From IMG/VR virus record IMGVR_UViG_3300031774_000054, positions 1 to 38,964 of that record: 38,964 nucleotides of DNA; one strand, given 5' to 3'. Position numbers and translations under genes: made by a program. Positions 1-6,966 of the stretch are shown here, piece by piece; position 1 is the first letter of the stretch; each line of letters starts with the position of its first letter. The notes below the pieces were generated by a model. It had not been told where the DNA came from, did no database searches, and saw nothing but the letters and a program-made list of their open reading frames with translations. The DNA is from a virus.

Positions 1-178
1 AGTTCATGTGCAACCAAACAGCTGATGTTAGCTTGCCTACTTCTAGCACAGACCCCATGATAATAATCGGTATTACGGCACTGGCAAAAATAGCCACAAG
101 TCCAACAATGCTGTAGTAGGCCGCCACAGCACTTATAGATAAGGCTACAAATATTGTCCAAATACCAAATAACTTCAT
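1..178 (-). CDS. Membrane protein, N-terminal part only (runs off the window)
   Basis: Open minus-strand frame from an ATG at 176-178 to the window edge, 59 complete codons, so the C-terminus lies outside. The visible part starts MKLFGIWTIFVALS and reads as two hydrophobic segments (about residues 5-22 and 25-45) with a short Ala/Tyr-rich turn between, followed by a more polar stretch ending near VWLHMN. I infer an integral membrane protein. It lies one base beyond the stop of the upstream nuclease gene, so it is probably in the same operon. No family is recognised. Confidence 0.7.
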   Translation of the reverse strand, partial: MKLFGIWTIFVALSISAVAAYYSIVGLVAIFASAVIPIIIMGSVLEVGKLTSAVWLHMN

Positions 179-179
179 A

Positions 180-533
180 TTATTTCCCGATGTTATAACG
201 CACTGCTAGTCCTTCTGAGACTAACAATTCGTTTATACAAATCTCGTTACCTTTGTTATCAGTAACATATATATTGCCAAGTATACGACCATACTTTCCA
301 CGTTTGTTAAGCATAGTTTCTACTTTAAATTCTTTTGTTAATAAATCCATAAGTCGTTGCTTTACATCAAGACCTTTTTGTTTAATTTCTGTGTTTGTTG
401 ATCTACTATCAGGAGTATCAATTCCAAATAGTTTTAATCGTTGTTTGATTATAATATCAAAACCTAGATCGATCTCAATGTCCAAAGTATCACCGTTTAT
501 GACTCTTACTAATTTTGCGTTGTATGTATACAT
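180..533 (-). CDS. Staphylococcal-nuclease-like protein (cytoplasmic form)
   Basis: 117 residues covering a single SNase (thermonuclease) fold, a Ca2+-dependent phosphodiesterase family acting on DNA or RNA. Visible signatures are VINGDTL at 11-17 (Asp15), R32 and GIDTPD at 37-42 (Asp39), and KYGRILG at 80-86 (Arg83), matching the Asp21, Arg35, Asp40 and Arg87 positions of the family. The usual catalytic Glu of DTPE is Asp42 here, a conservative change that may lower or tune activity. No signal peptide, so it should act in the cytoplasm, for example in host nucleic acid breakdown. The ATG follows an AAAAGGAA ribosome site. A late-type box lies 43 bases upstream. Confidence 0.85.
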   Translation of the reverse strand: MYTYNAKLVRVINGDTLDIEIDLGFDIIIKQRLKLFGIDTPDSRSTNTEIKQKGLDVKQRLMDLLTKEFKVETMLNKRGKYGRILGNIYVTDNKGNEICINELLVSEGLAVRYNIGK

Positions 534-576
534 AAAATTCCTTTTTATATAAAACAGTTATATTTGAACTGCTTAA

Positions 577-584
577 TATTTATG
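577..584 (-). promoter_or_regulatory. Late-type promoter box CATAAATA
   Basis: Minus-strand CATAAATA matches the T4 late element TATAAATA except at the first, variable base. It lies in the gap between the kinase and nuclease genes, 43 bases before the nuclease ATG, giving a predicted leader of about 38 bases with a Shine-Dalgarno site. Assignment is by motif and position only. Confidence 0.5.
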
Positions 585-607
585 CTGATTTTGGCGACAC
601 TTATATA

Positions 608-1297
608 CTATGTTTTAGTATTCTTGTCTAACCAGGCTTTAGCGGCTCTTTTGGAAGGTGGTTCACCTAAAAACTTTCTTACTTCTCTGTAAACAGCATC
701 AAAGTTTTCTTTACGATCTGGATCTTCCAGTCCACCACTGTTGTCTACTACATGAAACCTTGCGGCTCCAAAGACTTGTTGGAATTTCATTATATTTTGT
801 TGTACACGTTGCCACATCTTTGTTACCATTTCTGCTGGTATAGTTCGTGGTCTTTGAAGATTACGCTCTTGAGCTACCTCTTCACTTGTGTTAACAAATA
901 ACATCATTGTATCATAACCTAATTCATTTAACTGATTTTTAGCTTGTGATACTTTAGTAATGTCTTTACCAGTGCCATCAATAATTAATCCTAAACGACC
1001 ATCTAGATATAAATCTTCTCGTGTCTTAGTAATTTCTTTAGCACGGTTACGGATTTCTTGTCCCTTGTCGCTTCCAACAACATCAGGGTCCCCTAAATCC
1101 ATATTATGTTTTTTAGCAAGATACTCGTATACGTCATCACTATTTAAAGGCCTCAATCCTTGTCCAGACAATAACCTTCCTGCCACATAGCTTTTACCAG
1201 CACCTGGTCCGCCTGCCAAGAATACTGCTTTAAATATATGAGGATCGTTTGGACCTTCTAGTACTTGTTGTTCTTCTAATATATCATGTATCTTCAT
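608..1297 (-). CDS. P-loop kinase, zeta-toxin/polynucleotide-kinase-like
   Basis: 229 residues. A Walker A loop GGPGAGKS lies at 29-36 after a hydrophobic strand (AVFLA), and LIIDGTGKD at 104-112 resembles a Walker B or substrate-binding strand. Arg-rich segments at 145-152 and 164 fit the lid of small nucleotide kinases such as zeta toxins and AAA_33 proteins. The substrate is unknown; nucleotide, sugar nucleotide, nucleic acid end or protein are all possible. The N-terminus MKIHDILEE resembles that of the protein at 29928-31112 and a T4 capsid-targeting peptide, so packaging into the head is possible. No Shine-Dalgarno sequence precedes the ATG, and a late box lies 5 bases away. Confidence 0.75.
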   Translation of the reverse strand: MKIHDILEEQQVLEGPNDPHIFKAVFLAGGPGAGKSYVAGRLLSGQGLRPLNSDDVYEYLAKKHNMDLGDPDVVGSDKGQEIRNRAKEITKTREDLYLDGRLGLIIDGTGKDITKVSQAKNQLNELGYDTMMLFVNTSEEVAQERNLQRPRTIPAEMVTKMWQRVQQNIMKFQQVFGAARFHVVDNSGGLEDPDRKENFDAVYREVRKFLGEPPSKRAAKAWLDKNTKT

Positions 1298-1302
1298 ACT
1301 AT

Positions 1303-1310
1303 TATTTATA
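1303..1310 (-). promoter_or_regulatory. Late promoter TATAAATA, predicted leaderless
   Basis: Exact T4 late element TATAAATA on the minus strand. Only five bases (ATAGT) separate it from the kinase ATG. With T4 geometry (element at -13 to -6) the A of ATG would be +1, so the transcript would be leaderless. No ribosome-binding sequence is present upstream, consistent with that. Confidence 0.6.
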
Positions 1311-1332
1311 CAAATATAGTATTACAAATATA

Positions 1333-1920
1333 TTATGTTTTTCTAACAACAACTTTATCAGCAAGACCAAAATCTACGGCTTCTTGTGCTGACATAAAAT
1401 TATCACGTTCCATAGCTGATGCCAATTCTTCATATGTTTTACCTACACTATTATGTTTGACATAAATTTCTGTTAGGTTCTTTTTCATTTTAAGAATCTC
1501 TTCAACTTGAATTTGCATATCAGTTGCTTGTCCGCCTGCACCACCACTAGGTTGGTGAATCATTGTACGTGAATTTGGCAACACCAAACGTTTGCCCGGC
1601 TCACCTGCCATAGCAAGGAAACTACCCATACTACATGCTTGACCCATTACAATTGTGCTTACTGGAGATTTAATAAATTGCATTGTATCATATATACCTA
1701 GTCCCGAAGTTACTGCACCGCCTGGACTATTAATGTAAAAATTAATATCTTCTGCACTATTTTGTGATTCCAAAAATAGCATTTGTGCAACTACTAAATT
1801 TGCTGTATGGTCGTTAACTTCTCCGTTAAGCATTACAATACGATCTTTTAACAAACGACTATAAATGTCGTATGCACGTTCGCCTCTGCCTGTTGTCTCA
1901 ATTACTGTTGGTATTAACAT
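1333..1920 (-). CDS. clpP: ATP-dependent Clp protease proteolytic subunit
   Basis: 195 residues, full ClpP length, of the S14 serine protease family that forms a tetradecameric barrel fed by ClpX/ClpA. The catalytic triad is clear: Ser97 in GQACSMGSF, His122 in MIHQP, and Asp173 in ERDNFMS. The oxyanion loop SPGG is at 65-68. The Gly-rich [12 protein letters not shown] segment matches the bacterial handle region. No Clp ATPase is present here, so it may use host ClpX/ClpA or replace host ClpP. Start ATG at 1920 has GGAG close upstream. A TATAAATA at 1930-1937 overlaps the preceding stop codon and could be a promoter. Confidence 0.95.
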   Translation of the reverse strand: MLIPTVIETTGRGERAYDIYSRLLKDRIVMLNGEVNDHTANLVVAQMLFLESQNSAEDINFYINSPGGAVTSGLGIYDTMQFIKSPVSTIVMGQACSMGSFLAMAGEPGKRLVLPNSRTMIHQPSGGAGGQATDMQIQVEEILKMKKNLTEIYVKHNSVGKTYEELASAMERDNFMSAQEAVDFGLADKVVVRKT

Positions 1921-1928
1921 ATTATCTC

Positions 1929-2774
1929 CTATTTATATCTTACTTGTAAATCCATAATTATACTATACCTATCTCCGAGGTCTTCTTGTGGATTATGTTG
2001 CATTCCATGATATGTTGGAATCCACCCACTTTGCTCTGAATGTTGTCCATGCATAATTAACATTTTATTATCTGCTAGTTCTGTAATCATATCTCGTTCG
2101 TTTGTTTTAGTATTCTTTGCCCAAAACTCTGAATAATTTTCACCTAAGTGCAAACCTGCTAGAGTTTCGTCGCAATGCTCATCTCCAAATCGTATAGAAT
2201 TATGTTTTCTATGTTCTGTACGATTTTTTTCTGTAGCACTAGGAGTATTATACTTGATAATCATCAATTTGTAAAGAACTAAATCTTCCCATAATTCAGA
2301 TTGGTCTGAATAGTTTTCATACAAATAATGTTCTAGCACAGGTTTAAAATCTTTGTGCATTTCTATAAAATAACTAAACTCTTCTGGCACAGACGAATTA
2401 ATTTCTTCTTCTGACCATGGATAAAAATATACTTTACTTCTCATTACAACTTCATCTGAATGAATATCATTGTTTGCCCATGCAGTTGGTCCTGCCATAA
2501 AATCTTCATCCCATCCAAAAACATTTCCTGAATGTAGATTAGAATAAATTTTATTAGGAATAATATCATCATGCCAGGAATCAATTTCTTTCCTAGTATT
2601 ATGTTTTTTAAAAAAATCTAAATCTACTGTATCATGTAGTCTCTTAGACATTTCCCATCGGTCTGCATATTTTGTAGACAACAATGTAGAATCAGCAAGT
2701 GGCCATTTACCTGCTTGCTGATAATCTTGTAATTGTTCTAAGGTGAATAATTTATGTGTTGGTGTTGTTTCCAT
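1929..2774 (-). CDS. 2OG-Fe(II) oxygenase-like protein
   Basis: 281 residues from the chosen ATG. The C-terminal part has the facial-triad spacing of 2-oxoglutarate/Fe(II) dioxygenases: HCD at 200-202 (HxD), a distal His at 256 or 260, and Arg269 in GDRYS as candidate 2OG-binding residue. The N-terminal half is rich in Trp, Tyr and acidic residues and is not recognised. Substrate unknown; such enzymes hydroxylate proteins, nucleic acids or small molecules. The start at 2774 is preferred because AAGGG lies before it; an earlier ATG at 2813 lies deep in the previous gene. It overlaps that gene by 23 bases. Function is inferred from the motif only. Confidence 0.55.
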   Translation of the reverse strand: METTPTHKLFTLEQLQDYQQAGKWPLADSTLLSTKYADRWEMSKRLHDTVDLDFFKKHNTRKEIDSWHDDIIPNKIYSNLHSGNVFGWDEDFMAGPTAWANNDIHSDEVVMRSKVYFYPWSEEEINSSVPEEFSYFIEMHKDFKPVLEHYLYENYSDQSELWEDLVLYKLMIIKYNTPSATEKNRTEHRKHNSIRFGDEHCDETLAGLHLGENYSEFWAKNTKTNERDMITELADNKMLIMHGQHSEQSGWIPTYHGMQHNPQEDLGDRYSIIMDLQVRYK

Positions 2775-2967
2775 TTGGTACCCTTTGTATCTCTTGTAGG
2801 CCTGTTGATTCATCTTCAACAACTTTAATATAACCACCTGCTTCCAAAAGTTTTAGGGTTGATTCCATACCTTCATTTACACCTTGTTTATATCCAGTTC
2901 GTTGACTGAAATATGCACATGCTACTGTAAACACGCCCAATATAATCATTAAATCTAGTCCTACCAT
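2752..2967 (-). CDS. Small single-pass membrane protein
   Basis: 71 residues. A hydrophobic segment at about 4-22 (LDLMIILGVFTVACAYF) follows a short N-terminus, then a polar region with Lys, Glu and Gln. It looks like an inner-membrane protein with a cytoplasmic tail or a signal-anchor protein. It lies four bases after the HD-domain gene and overlaps the oxygenase-like gene. No family recognised. Confidence 0.6.
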   Translation of the reverse strand: MVGLDLMIILGVFTVACAYFSQRTGYKQGVNEGMESTLKLLEAGGYIKVVEDESTGLQEIQRVPNGNNTNT

Positions 2968-2971
2968 ACTA

Positions 2972-3484
2972 CTATTTACCTCCGTTGACTACACCAAGTG
3001 CTATGGGATATAAAGGATGCAAATGTACTTTATCCATAACTTCAATAAGGTGTGCTTTTTCTTTTAAGAACACTTTAGCAAAACTTGGATCGTTTGCTTC
3101 AATGTCATCACTGTTGTCTATGAGATCTGCAAGTTTAACAATTTGTGCTTCGTAACTTGCATGACTCAAACGCTCTGCATCAATTGCCTTACGCTTTGCA
3201 CGGTTTCCATCTTCTGGCTTGCTGACATCAGTAAGCTCAACAACTAACTTGTGGATCTTCCAACCAAACTCTTCGGCAATCATTTCACTGGTTACATATG
3301 TATCTTCCAACACATCATGCAACAATGCGGCCGCTATCATTTCTTTTGTGCCTTCGTAATCAGCAACCATTTTAGATACTCTGCGTGGGTGAACTATATA
3401 GTCCACTCCACTGTATTTGCGTTTTTGTCCAATTGCGGCATGAGCCACACTAGCGAACAAATCTGCTTTTTGAATAACGTCCAT
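2972..3484 (-). CDS. HD-domain hydrolase, MESH1/SpoT-type (putative ppGpp hydrolase)
   Basis: 170 residues, the length of stand-alone small alarmone hydrolases. Signature elements in order: YIVHPRRV (His32), ALLHDVLEDT (His56, Asp57, Glu60, Asp61), and VKLADLIDN (Asp120, Asn124). These match the Mn2+-binding HD residues and the substrate loop of SpoT and MESH1, which remove the 3'-pyrophosphate from (p)ppGpp. No synthetase domain follows. In a phage the likely role is to blunt the host stringent response, or another nucleotide 3'-phosphate clean-up such as NADPH to NADH as reported for MESH1. Family assignment is firm, substrate is inference. Confidence 0.8.
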   Translation of the reverse strand: MDVIQKADLFASVAHAAIGQKRKYSGVDYIVHPRRVSKMVADYEGTKEMIAAALLHDVLEDTYVTSEMIAEEFGWKIHKLVVELTDVSKPEDGNRAKRKAIDAERLSHASYEAQIVKLADLIDNSDDIEANDPSFAKVFLKEKAHLIEVMDKVHLHPLYPIALGVVNGGK

Positions 3485-3493
3485 TTTTATTTC

Positions 3494-3844
3494 CTATTTT
3501 AAGTAATGAGGACCAGTCCATGCAATGGAATAATCATCATCAAAAATGTTTCCTCTTGCACTGTTTAGTGCAGGTGCTTGCCAACCAGCCGCTTTAAGAA
3601 TATCGCCTTTCTTAAATGCTTTACCATTTGACGTTACAAAATCATCATTAGCAATAAAACCCCAAACACCATTATCTCTAATGATCTTTGTATATTTTTT
3701 ACCAGCTTTAACAGTTATACTATCATCAAACTTATCAACAGTTTCTTTAAAGTAACCTGACAGTTCTTCTGTACCACCTTTAGTAGTCCATCTAATGTAG
3801 TCTGCTTTAATTTTACTTTTTAATGTTTCTATTTGTGTTTGCAT
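3494..3844 (-). CDS. Conserved phage protein of unknown function
   Basis: 116 residues from the ATG at 3844, which has AGGAG six bases upstream and follows a strong sigma70 promoter with a leader of about 27 bases. An extended frame to 3940 would run through the promoter and is rejected. The protein has a helical N-terminus (QTQIETLKSKIKADYIRW), then a small beta-rich region (KKYTKIIRDNGVWGFIAND) and a short C-terminus. No catalytic motif seen. The early-type promoter suggests expression soon after infection. Confidence 0.7.
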   Translation of the reverse strand: MQTQIETLKSKIKADYIRWTTKGGTEELSGYFKETVDKFDDSITVKAGKKYTKIIRDNGVWGFIANDDFVTSNGKAFKKGDILKAAGWQAPALNSARGNIFDDDYSIAWTGPHYLK

Positions 3845-3877
3845 TTTTAACTCCTGTTTTTTATTAACTATACATAT

Positions 3878-3906
3878 AGTATACGATAAGATGTCTTGGT
3901 TGTCAA
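3878..3906 (-). promoter_or_regulatory. Sigma70-type early promoter P1
   Basis: TTGACA at 3901-3906 and TATACT at 3878-3883 on the minus strand, separated by exactly 17 bases. The spacer contains the palindrome AAGACATCTT. It stands 34 bases before the gene at 3494-3844 and right behind a terminator, so it starts a new transcription unit. It resembles the promoters at 5609 and 6863. Confidence 0.85.
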
Positions 3907-3920
3907 CCTTTATAGCCATA

Positions 3921-3950
3921 AAAAAACCCTTGTATTTCAAGGGTTTTTAA
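3921..3950. terminator. Bidirectional rho-independent terminator
   Basis: Perfect 11-bp stem (AAAAACCCTTG / CAAGGGTTTTT) with a 5-base loop and U-tracts on both sides. It lies 12 bases beyond the ligase stop and directly before promoter P1. Confidence 0.85.
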
Positions 3951-3961
3951 ATTAATTTGAA

Positions 3962-5086
3962 TTAATCTTGCCTAATTCCATGCCCATAATCAATAATTAC
4001 TGGAAAACGTGGAACTCCATCTGGTGTTAAATCAAAGAATCTACATGTTGCCCAATTTGGCATTCCTTTAGCAGTATCACGCATATTCCACAATTCTTTT
4101 AATTGTGCTTGTTGCCCTCTAACACCACTACCAAATTCTTTACCTGCTTTGTCACGTAAAATAAAACGTTTAGCATATCCACTCCAATTACCTTGACCTT
4201 CTAGTACTTGGATAACTTCATATTCTTCAGTTTTAAACTCTTTACGCTTTAGAAGATTTTTGCTACGCTTGTTGTCATATGTTGCATCATTACGCACCAT
4301 TTGACCTTCATAGCCTTGTTCCATGTATTCACTATACAATGCATCTAGTTGATCTTGTGATTCACAGTAATCAGTTTTTACAATTTTTACATAATCGTTA
4401 TTTGTCCAATATGCTTGTTTAACACGATTAGTAAACTTCATATCTGGTGCTGATTTATCATACATATCATAAACATGATATTCAACTAGTGTTTTTGCTT
4501 CAGCCATATCTTCTGGTGTGCTTTTTAACTTACGAACTAAACTTGTAATTTTATTGAAGTTTGCTTTTAGTTCATGATTGTAAAGTTCTCCATCTAAAAT
4601 GTGATGTGGATTTTGTTCCATATAACCTTTTAGTGATTCCCAAATATGAGGACAACTTGTAATAGGTTTACCAGCACGTGTCCACATACCTCTACTATCA
4701 ACTACACAACGAATTCCATCTAGTTTAGGTTGACTCCAACCTTCACTTTGTGGACGCTTAGTATAATCATGTGCAAGCATTGGCTTAAATTGTTCATAAG
4801 AGTCAACGTCCCCTACGTTTTCAAAATACTCTTTTTCAGAACGCTTGTCCCATAATGCTTGGGCTTCGGCCTGTGCTTGACTTAAACTTGTAGTTTCATT
4901 TACTTTACCAACATTTTTTGGAGTACTTAGATTCCATTCACTAATGACTTTTTGTCCATCAGTTAATCCACTAATAGTTCTTGTACCTGCAGAACCATTT
5001 TCTTCGCCGTATTCAACTTCCCATTGACGGATTTTACCAGTTGTATCACGTTTGAAAAGAGTTGGTAGTTTAGTTATATTTTGCAT
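3962..5086 (-). CDS. ATP-dependent DNA ligase
   Basis: 374 residues. The C-terminal part carries the covalent nucleotidyltransferase motifs: adenylated Lys121 in KLDG, DGELY at 165-169, YHVYDMYD at 203-210, EGQMV at 260-264 and LLKRKEF at 278-284, followed by an OB-fold region. The first 90 residues (KIRQWEVEYG, NETTSLSQAQAEAQ) look like the WGR-like domain placed before the ligase core in some phage enzymes. It seals nicks during replication and recombination. The ATG follows AAGGAG and overlaps the end of a small upstream frame. A strong terminator follows. Confidence 0.92.
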   Translation of the reverse strand: MQNITKLPTLFKRDTTGKIRQWEVEYGEENGSAGTRTISGLTDGQKVISEWNLSTPKNVGKVNETTSLSQAQAEAQALWDKRSEKEYFENVGDVDSYEQFKPMLAHDYTKRPQSEGWSQPKLDGIRCVVDSRGMWTRAGKPITSCPHIWESLKGYMEQNPHHILDGELYNHELKANFNKITSLVRKLKSTPEDMAEAKTLVEYHVYDMYDKSAPDMKFTNRVKQAYWTNNDYVKIVKTDYCESQDQLDALYSEYMEQGYEGQMVRNDATYDNKRSKNLLKRKEFKTEEYEVIQVLEGQGNWSGYAKRFILRDKAGKEFGSGVRGQQAQLKELWNMRDTAKGMPNWATCRFFDLTPDGVPRFPVIIDYGHGIRQD

Positions 5087-5231
5087 TTGTACTCCTTGTT
5101 AGTTTTCGTAAAAGTGTTCCAGCAGTTGTCATCCAAAAATTATATGCCCAACTGTCTTTGGGATTTTGATTAGCAGTACGAACGCAGTTATCAATTCTGC
5201 GTTCGTATAATTTTATTGTTGCTTGATCCAA
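5070..5231 (-). CDS. Small protein (53 aa) with TTG start
   Basis: A minus-strand frame of 53 residues from a TTG at 5229-5231, below usual size cutoffs. It reads L(M)DQATIKLYERRIDNCV, followed by ANQNPKDSWAYNFW and a Leu/Arg-rich C-terminus, a protein-like composition. It fills the otherwise empty gap between the 113-residue gene and the ligase, overlapping the ligase start by 17 bases. AGG lies about 10 bases upstream of the TTG. Other genes here (17421, 36870) also start with TTG, which supports it. Function unknown. Confidence 0.45.
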   Translation of the reverse strand: MDQATIKLYERRIDNCVRTANQNPKDSWAYNFWMTTAGTLLRKLTRSTNAKYN

Positions 5232-5232
5232 T

Positions 5233-5574
5233 TTAGTCTAACCTCGAACCAGCATATGCTTTAAAACCGTAACTTGTAAATACGTCTGCCGCTGCTTCGG
5301 CGCCAACTTCTTTTACATCTACGTTTTGCACGTTAATACCTGATGGATTCCAAATCTTATATGAACCACTGTAGTCTTTTTCAATACCAGCGGCTTTCAT
5401 AGCCCTACCCAATTTGGTATTACCTTTAATTCCATGAATGTTAACCCATGCAAACCCACAAGGATAATTATCTTTACTATCTAACTTCTCAACAAAATAA
5501 TCGCCACCTGCTTCATAGGCTGCTGTTTTTGCCTTATTAAGAATGTTTTTAATTTCATTTACCGTGTATTCCAT
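5233..5574 (-). CDS. Conserved phage protein of unknown function
   Basis: 113 residues. Helical N-terminus (NEIKNILNKAKTAAYEAGGD), then YPCGFAWVNIHGIKG, LGRAMKAAG, an aromatic WNPSG loop, and a C-terminal AYAGSRLD. This pattern is familiar to me from many unrelated phages but has no assigned function. It is the first gene after promoter P2, with AAGGAG near the ATG, suggesting early expression and perhaps a host-takeover role. Confidence 0.75.
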   Translation of the reverse strand: MEYTVNEIKNILNKAKTAAYEAGGDYFVEKLDSKDNYPCGFAWVNIHGIKGNTKLGRAMKAAGIEKDYSGSYKIWNPSGINVQNVDVKEVGAEAAADVFTSYGFKAYAGSRLD

Positions 5575-5587
5575 ATTTTTCTCCTTC

Positions 5588-5642
5588 TTTTTTATTAACT
5601 ATACTTACAGTATACAGTAAGATGTCTTACTTGTCAACCTTT
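5588..5642. repeat. 55-bp promoter repeat, copy 1
   Basis: This 55-base block is identical to 6842-6896. It spans the -35, spacer, -10 and leader of promoter P2. The spacer holds a perfect inverted repeat, GTAAGA-CA-TCTTAC. The gene sequences on either side differ, so the promoter module itself has been copied or kept identical. Confidence 0.9.
5609..5637 (-). promoter_or_regulatory. Sigma70-type early promoter P2 with palindromic spacer
   Basis: TTGACA at 5632-5637, 17 bases, TATACT at 5609-5614. The inverted repeat GTAAGACATCTTAC between the boxes is a good operator candidate for a dimeric regulator. Leader of about 28 bases to the ATG at 5574, with AAGGAG. Confidence 0.88.
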
Positions 5643-5644
5643 TT

Positions 5645-5854
5645 TTAAAATAAACTTTCGTATGCATTTTCATTAATATAAGATGCAGTTTCTTCTAGTT
5701 CGCTAAACGCTTCTAGTTCAACATCAGTTAGTGGAGTACCATCTAACTTTTCTGCACTTTCTACATATGCATCACAGAAATCTGGGTAGTCGTTCATATC
5801 AACGCCACCTAGTTCTATGTTTGTTACTTCATTAAATTTTATTACTGTTTTCAT
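5645..5854 (-). CDS. Small acidic phage protein
   Basis: 69 residues from the ATG at 5854, chosen because AAGGAG stands 7 bases before it; an in-frame ATG six codons earlier lacks this. The sequence is acidic with a DYPDFCDAYVES core and a LTDVELEAFSELEE helix, as in small conserved phage proteins of unknown role. Last gene of the transcription unit from promoter P3; the stop codon sits just before promoter P2. Confidence 0.65.
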   Translation of the reverse strand: MKTVIKFNEVTNIELGGVDMNDYPDFCDAYVESAEKLDGTPLTDVELEAFSELEETASYINENAYESLF

Positions 5855-5864
5855 ATTATTCTCC

Positions 5865-6044
5865 TTAATCAAAAAAATTACCTAAAACCCAAACAAACTT
5901 TGTTTCGCTTACTTGTTGCCACATTCCATCTTTCCAGTTTGGCCACAATATTTTGCGATTTGCATCTTCCATTAGATCAAGACCGTTTTCTGCTTTAGCT
6001 ATAAACGTGTCACCTAAATGATTTTCAAATGTGAATGTTTTCAT
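5865..6044 (-). CDS. Small hypothetical protein
   Basis: 59 residues from MKTFTFENHLGDTF, with AAGGAAA upstream of the ATG at 6044. The longer frame to 6098 would overlap the previous gene by over 50 bases and is not preferred. Rich in Trp, Phe and Asn near the C-terminus (ILWPNWKDGMWQQV). No domain recognised. Third gene of the P3 unit. Confidence 0.6.
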   Translation of the reverse strand: MKTFTFENHLGDTFIAKAENGLDLMEDANRKILWPNWKDGMWQQVSETKFVWVLGNFFD

Positions 6045-6045
6045 A

Positions 6046-6399
6046 TTATATTTCCTTTTTCCATCTATATTCATCTGAAGTCCAATCTGGATCTTCATAA
6101 TTTAGCATGTCTTCGCCTGTGTCAATATCTGTATCTTCATATGGTACACATTCTTCTACTTTTACTGTATCACCTGAGTCTTCAAAATTATGATCACATG
6201 CATAAACTTCTGCATCACCTAAACAACCATCTTGCCATTCAATTCTATCAATTCCACCGTGTTCAATAACTTTATCTTCGGCTTCATCTTTTGAATCAGC
6301 AATTACATCATATTCAACCCACGCAGAAAAGTATTTTTTAACTCTAAATTTCTGCTTTCCTATATCTTGGTGTGGATTGTCTTTTTTGTATTCTATCAT
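6046..6399 (-). CDS. Acidic hypothetical protein
   Basis: 117 residues with a KFRVKKYFSAWVEYDVIADSK segment resembling small beta-alpha domains in which a strand is followed by a DEAEDKV helix, then a long acidic C-terminus (Asp/Glu about one residue in four). AAGGAAAC precedes the ATG. No function assigned. A DNA-mimic or protein-binding role would be speculation based on acidity alone. Confidence 0.65.
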   Translation of the reverse strand: MIEYKKDNPHQDIGKQKFRVKKYFSAWVEYDVIADSKDEAEDKVIEHGGIDRIEWQDGCLGDAEVYACDHNFEDSGDTVKVEECVPYEDTDIDTGEDMLNYEDPDWTSDEYRWKKEI

Positions 6400-6410
6400 T
6401 GTTTCCTTTC

Positions 6411-6827
6411 TTAAGATTTATGTTCGTATGGTTTATTCCACTTACCAACACTAACATGAGTGTAATAAGCAGTATCAAAATAGTCAGTCATTGCATCTGA
6501 ATTATCATACCAAGCTCTACCACCTTCTGCTAAAGCAGGAGCAGTCTTCATAATTTTAACAATGTCTGTAAATAGTTGTTCGTGTTTTCCATAAAAATGA
6601 GTATGGTATTCGTTAATTTGTGCATGTCCATCAAACTTATGAACTTGTCCATTATATTTGTCTGTGCTATCCATACTTCCATCATAGAAGTCAACATCAC
6701 CGGATACAATAGAAACATCAACACTTGAATAATGCTGACGTCTTACACTAAATTTTAGTGATTTACCAAACTTCTCTTTTAGTGCTTTTCTAATTTCTGC
6801 TACTTCGTTTGTTCTAATATATGCCAT
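6411..6827 (-). CDS. LPD29-like phage protein
   Basis: 138 residues. The N-terminal pattern AYIRTNEVAEIRKALKEKF followed by LKFSVRRQHYSSVDVSIV and a GDVDF step matches the fold described as large polyvalent protein-associated domain 29, found on phages and plasmids with unknown function. The C-terminal half has several His/Tyr residues. First gene after promoter P3, with a leader of about 29 bases and AGGAG, so probably early expressed. Confidence 0.65.
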   Translation of the reverse strand: MAYIRTNEVAEIRKALKEKFGKSLKFSVRRQHYSSVDVSIVSGDVDFYDGSMDSTDKYNGQVHKFDGHAQINEYHTHFYGKHEQLFTDIVKIMKTAPALAEGGRAWYDNSDAMTDYFDTAYYTHVSVGKWNKPYEHKS

Positions 6828-6841
6828 CTTTATTAACTCCT

Positions 6842-6896
6842 TTTTTTATTAACTATACTTACAGTATACAGTAAGATGTCTTACTTGTCAACCTTT
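6842..6896. repeat. 55-bp promoter repeat, copy 2
   Basis: Identical over 55 bases to 5588-5642, including the palindromic spacer of the promoter. Confidence 0.9.
6863..6891 (-). promoter_or_regulatory. Sigma70-type early promoter P3 with palindromic spacer
   Basis: TTGACA at 6886-6891, 17 bases, TATACT at 6863-6868. Same palindrome as P2 at 6871-6884. It starts the unit of four small genes at 5645-6827 and stands just after a terminator. Confidence 0.88.
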
Positions 6897-6916
6897 AGAG
6901 CATAAAAAAGCCATAA

Positions 6917-6944
6917 AAAAACCCTTGTAAAACAAGGGTTTATA
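6917..6944. terminator. Bidirectional rho-independent terminator
   Basis: 10-bp stem AAACCCTTGT / ACAAGGGTTT with a 3-base loop and T-runs on both sides. It ends the unit containing 6967-9922 before promoter P3. Stem sequence is nearly the same as in the terminator at 3921. Confidence 0.85.
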
Positions 6945-6966
6945 AGTTTTTTAATTATTTTTTTAA

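Noticed and set aside
608-1297. Toxin-antitoxin pair based on the zeta-like kinase
   Set aside because: No epsilon-type antitoxin gene lies next to it, and phage kinases of this type are common without one.
1930-1937. TATAAATA before clpP as a firm late promoter
   Set aside because: The bases are the last codons and stop of the oxygenase-like gene (TAT-AAA-TAG), and a start there would cut off the GGAG ribosome site. Kept only as a possibility in the clpP entry.
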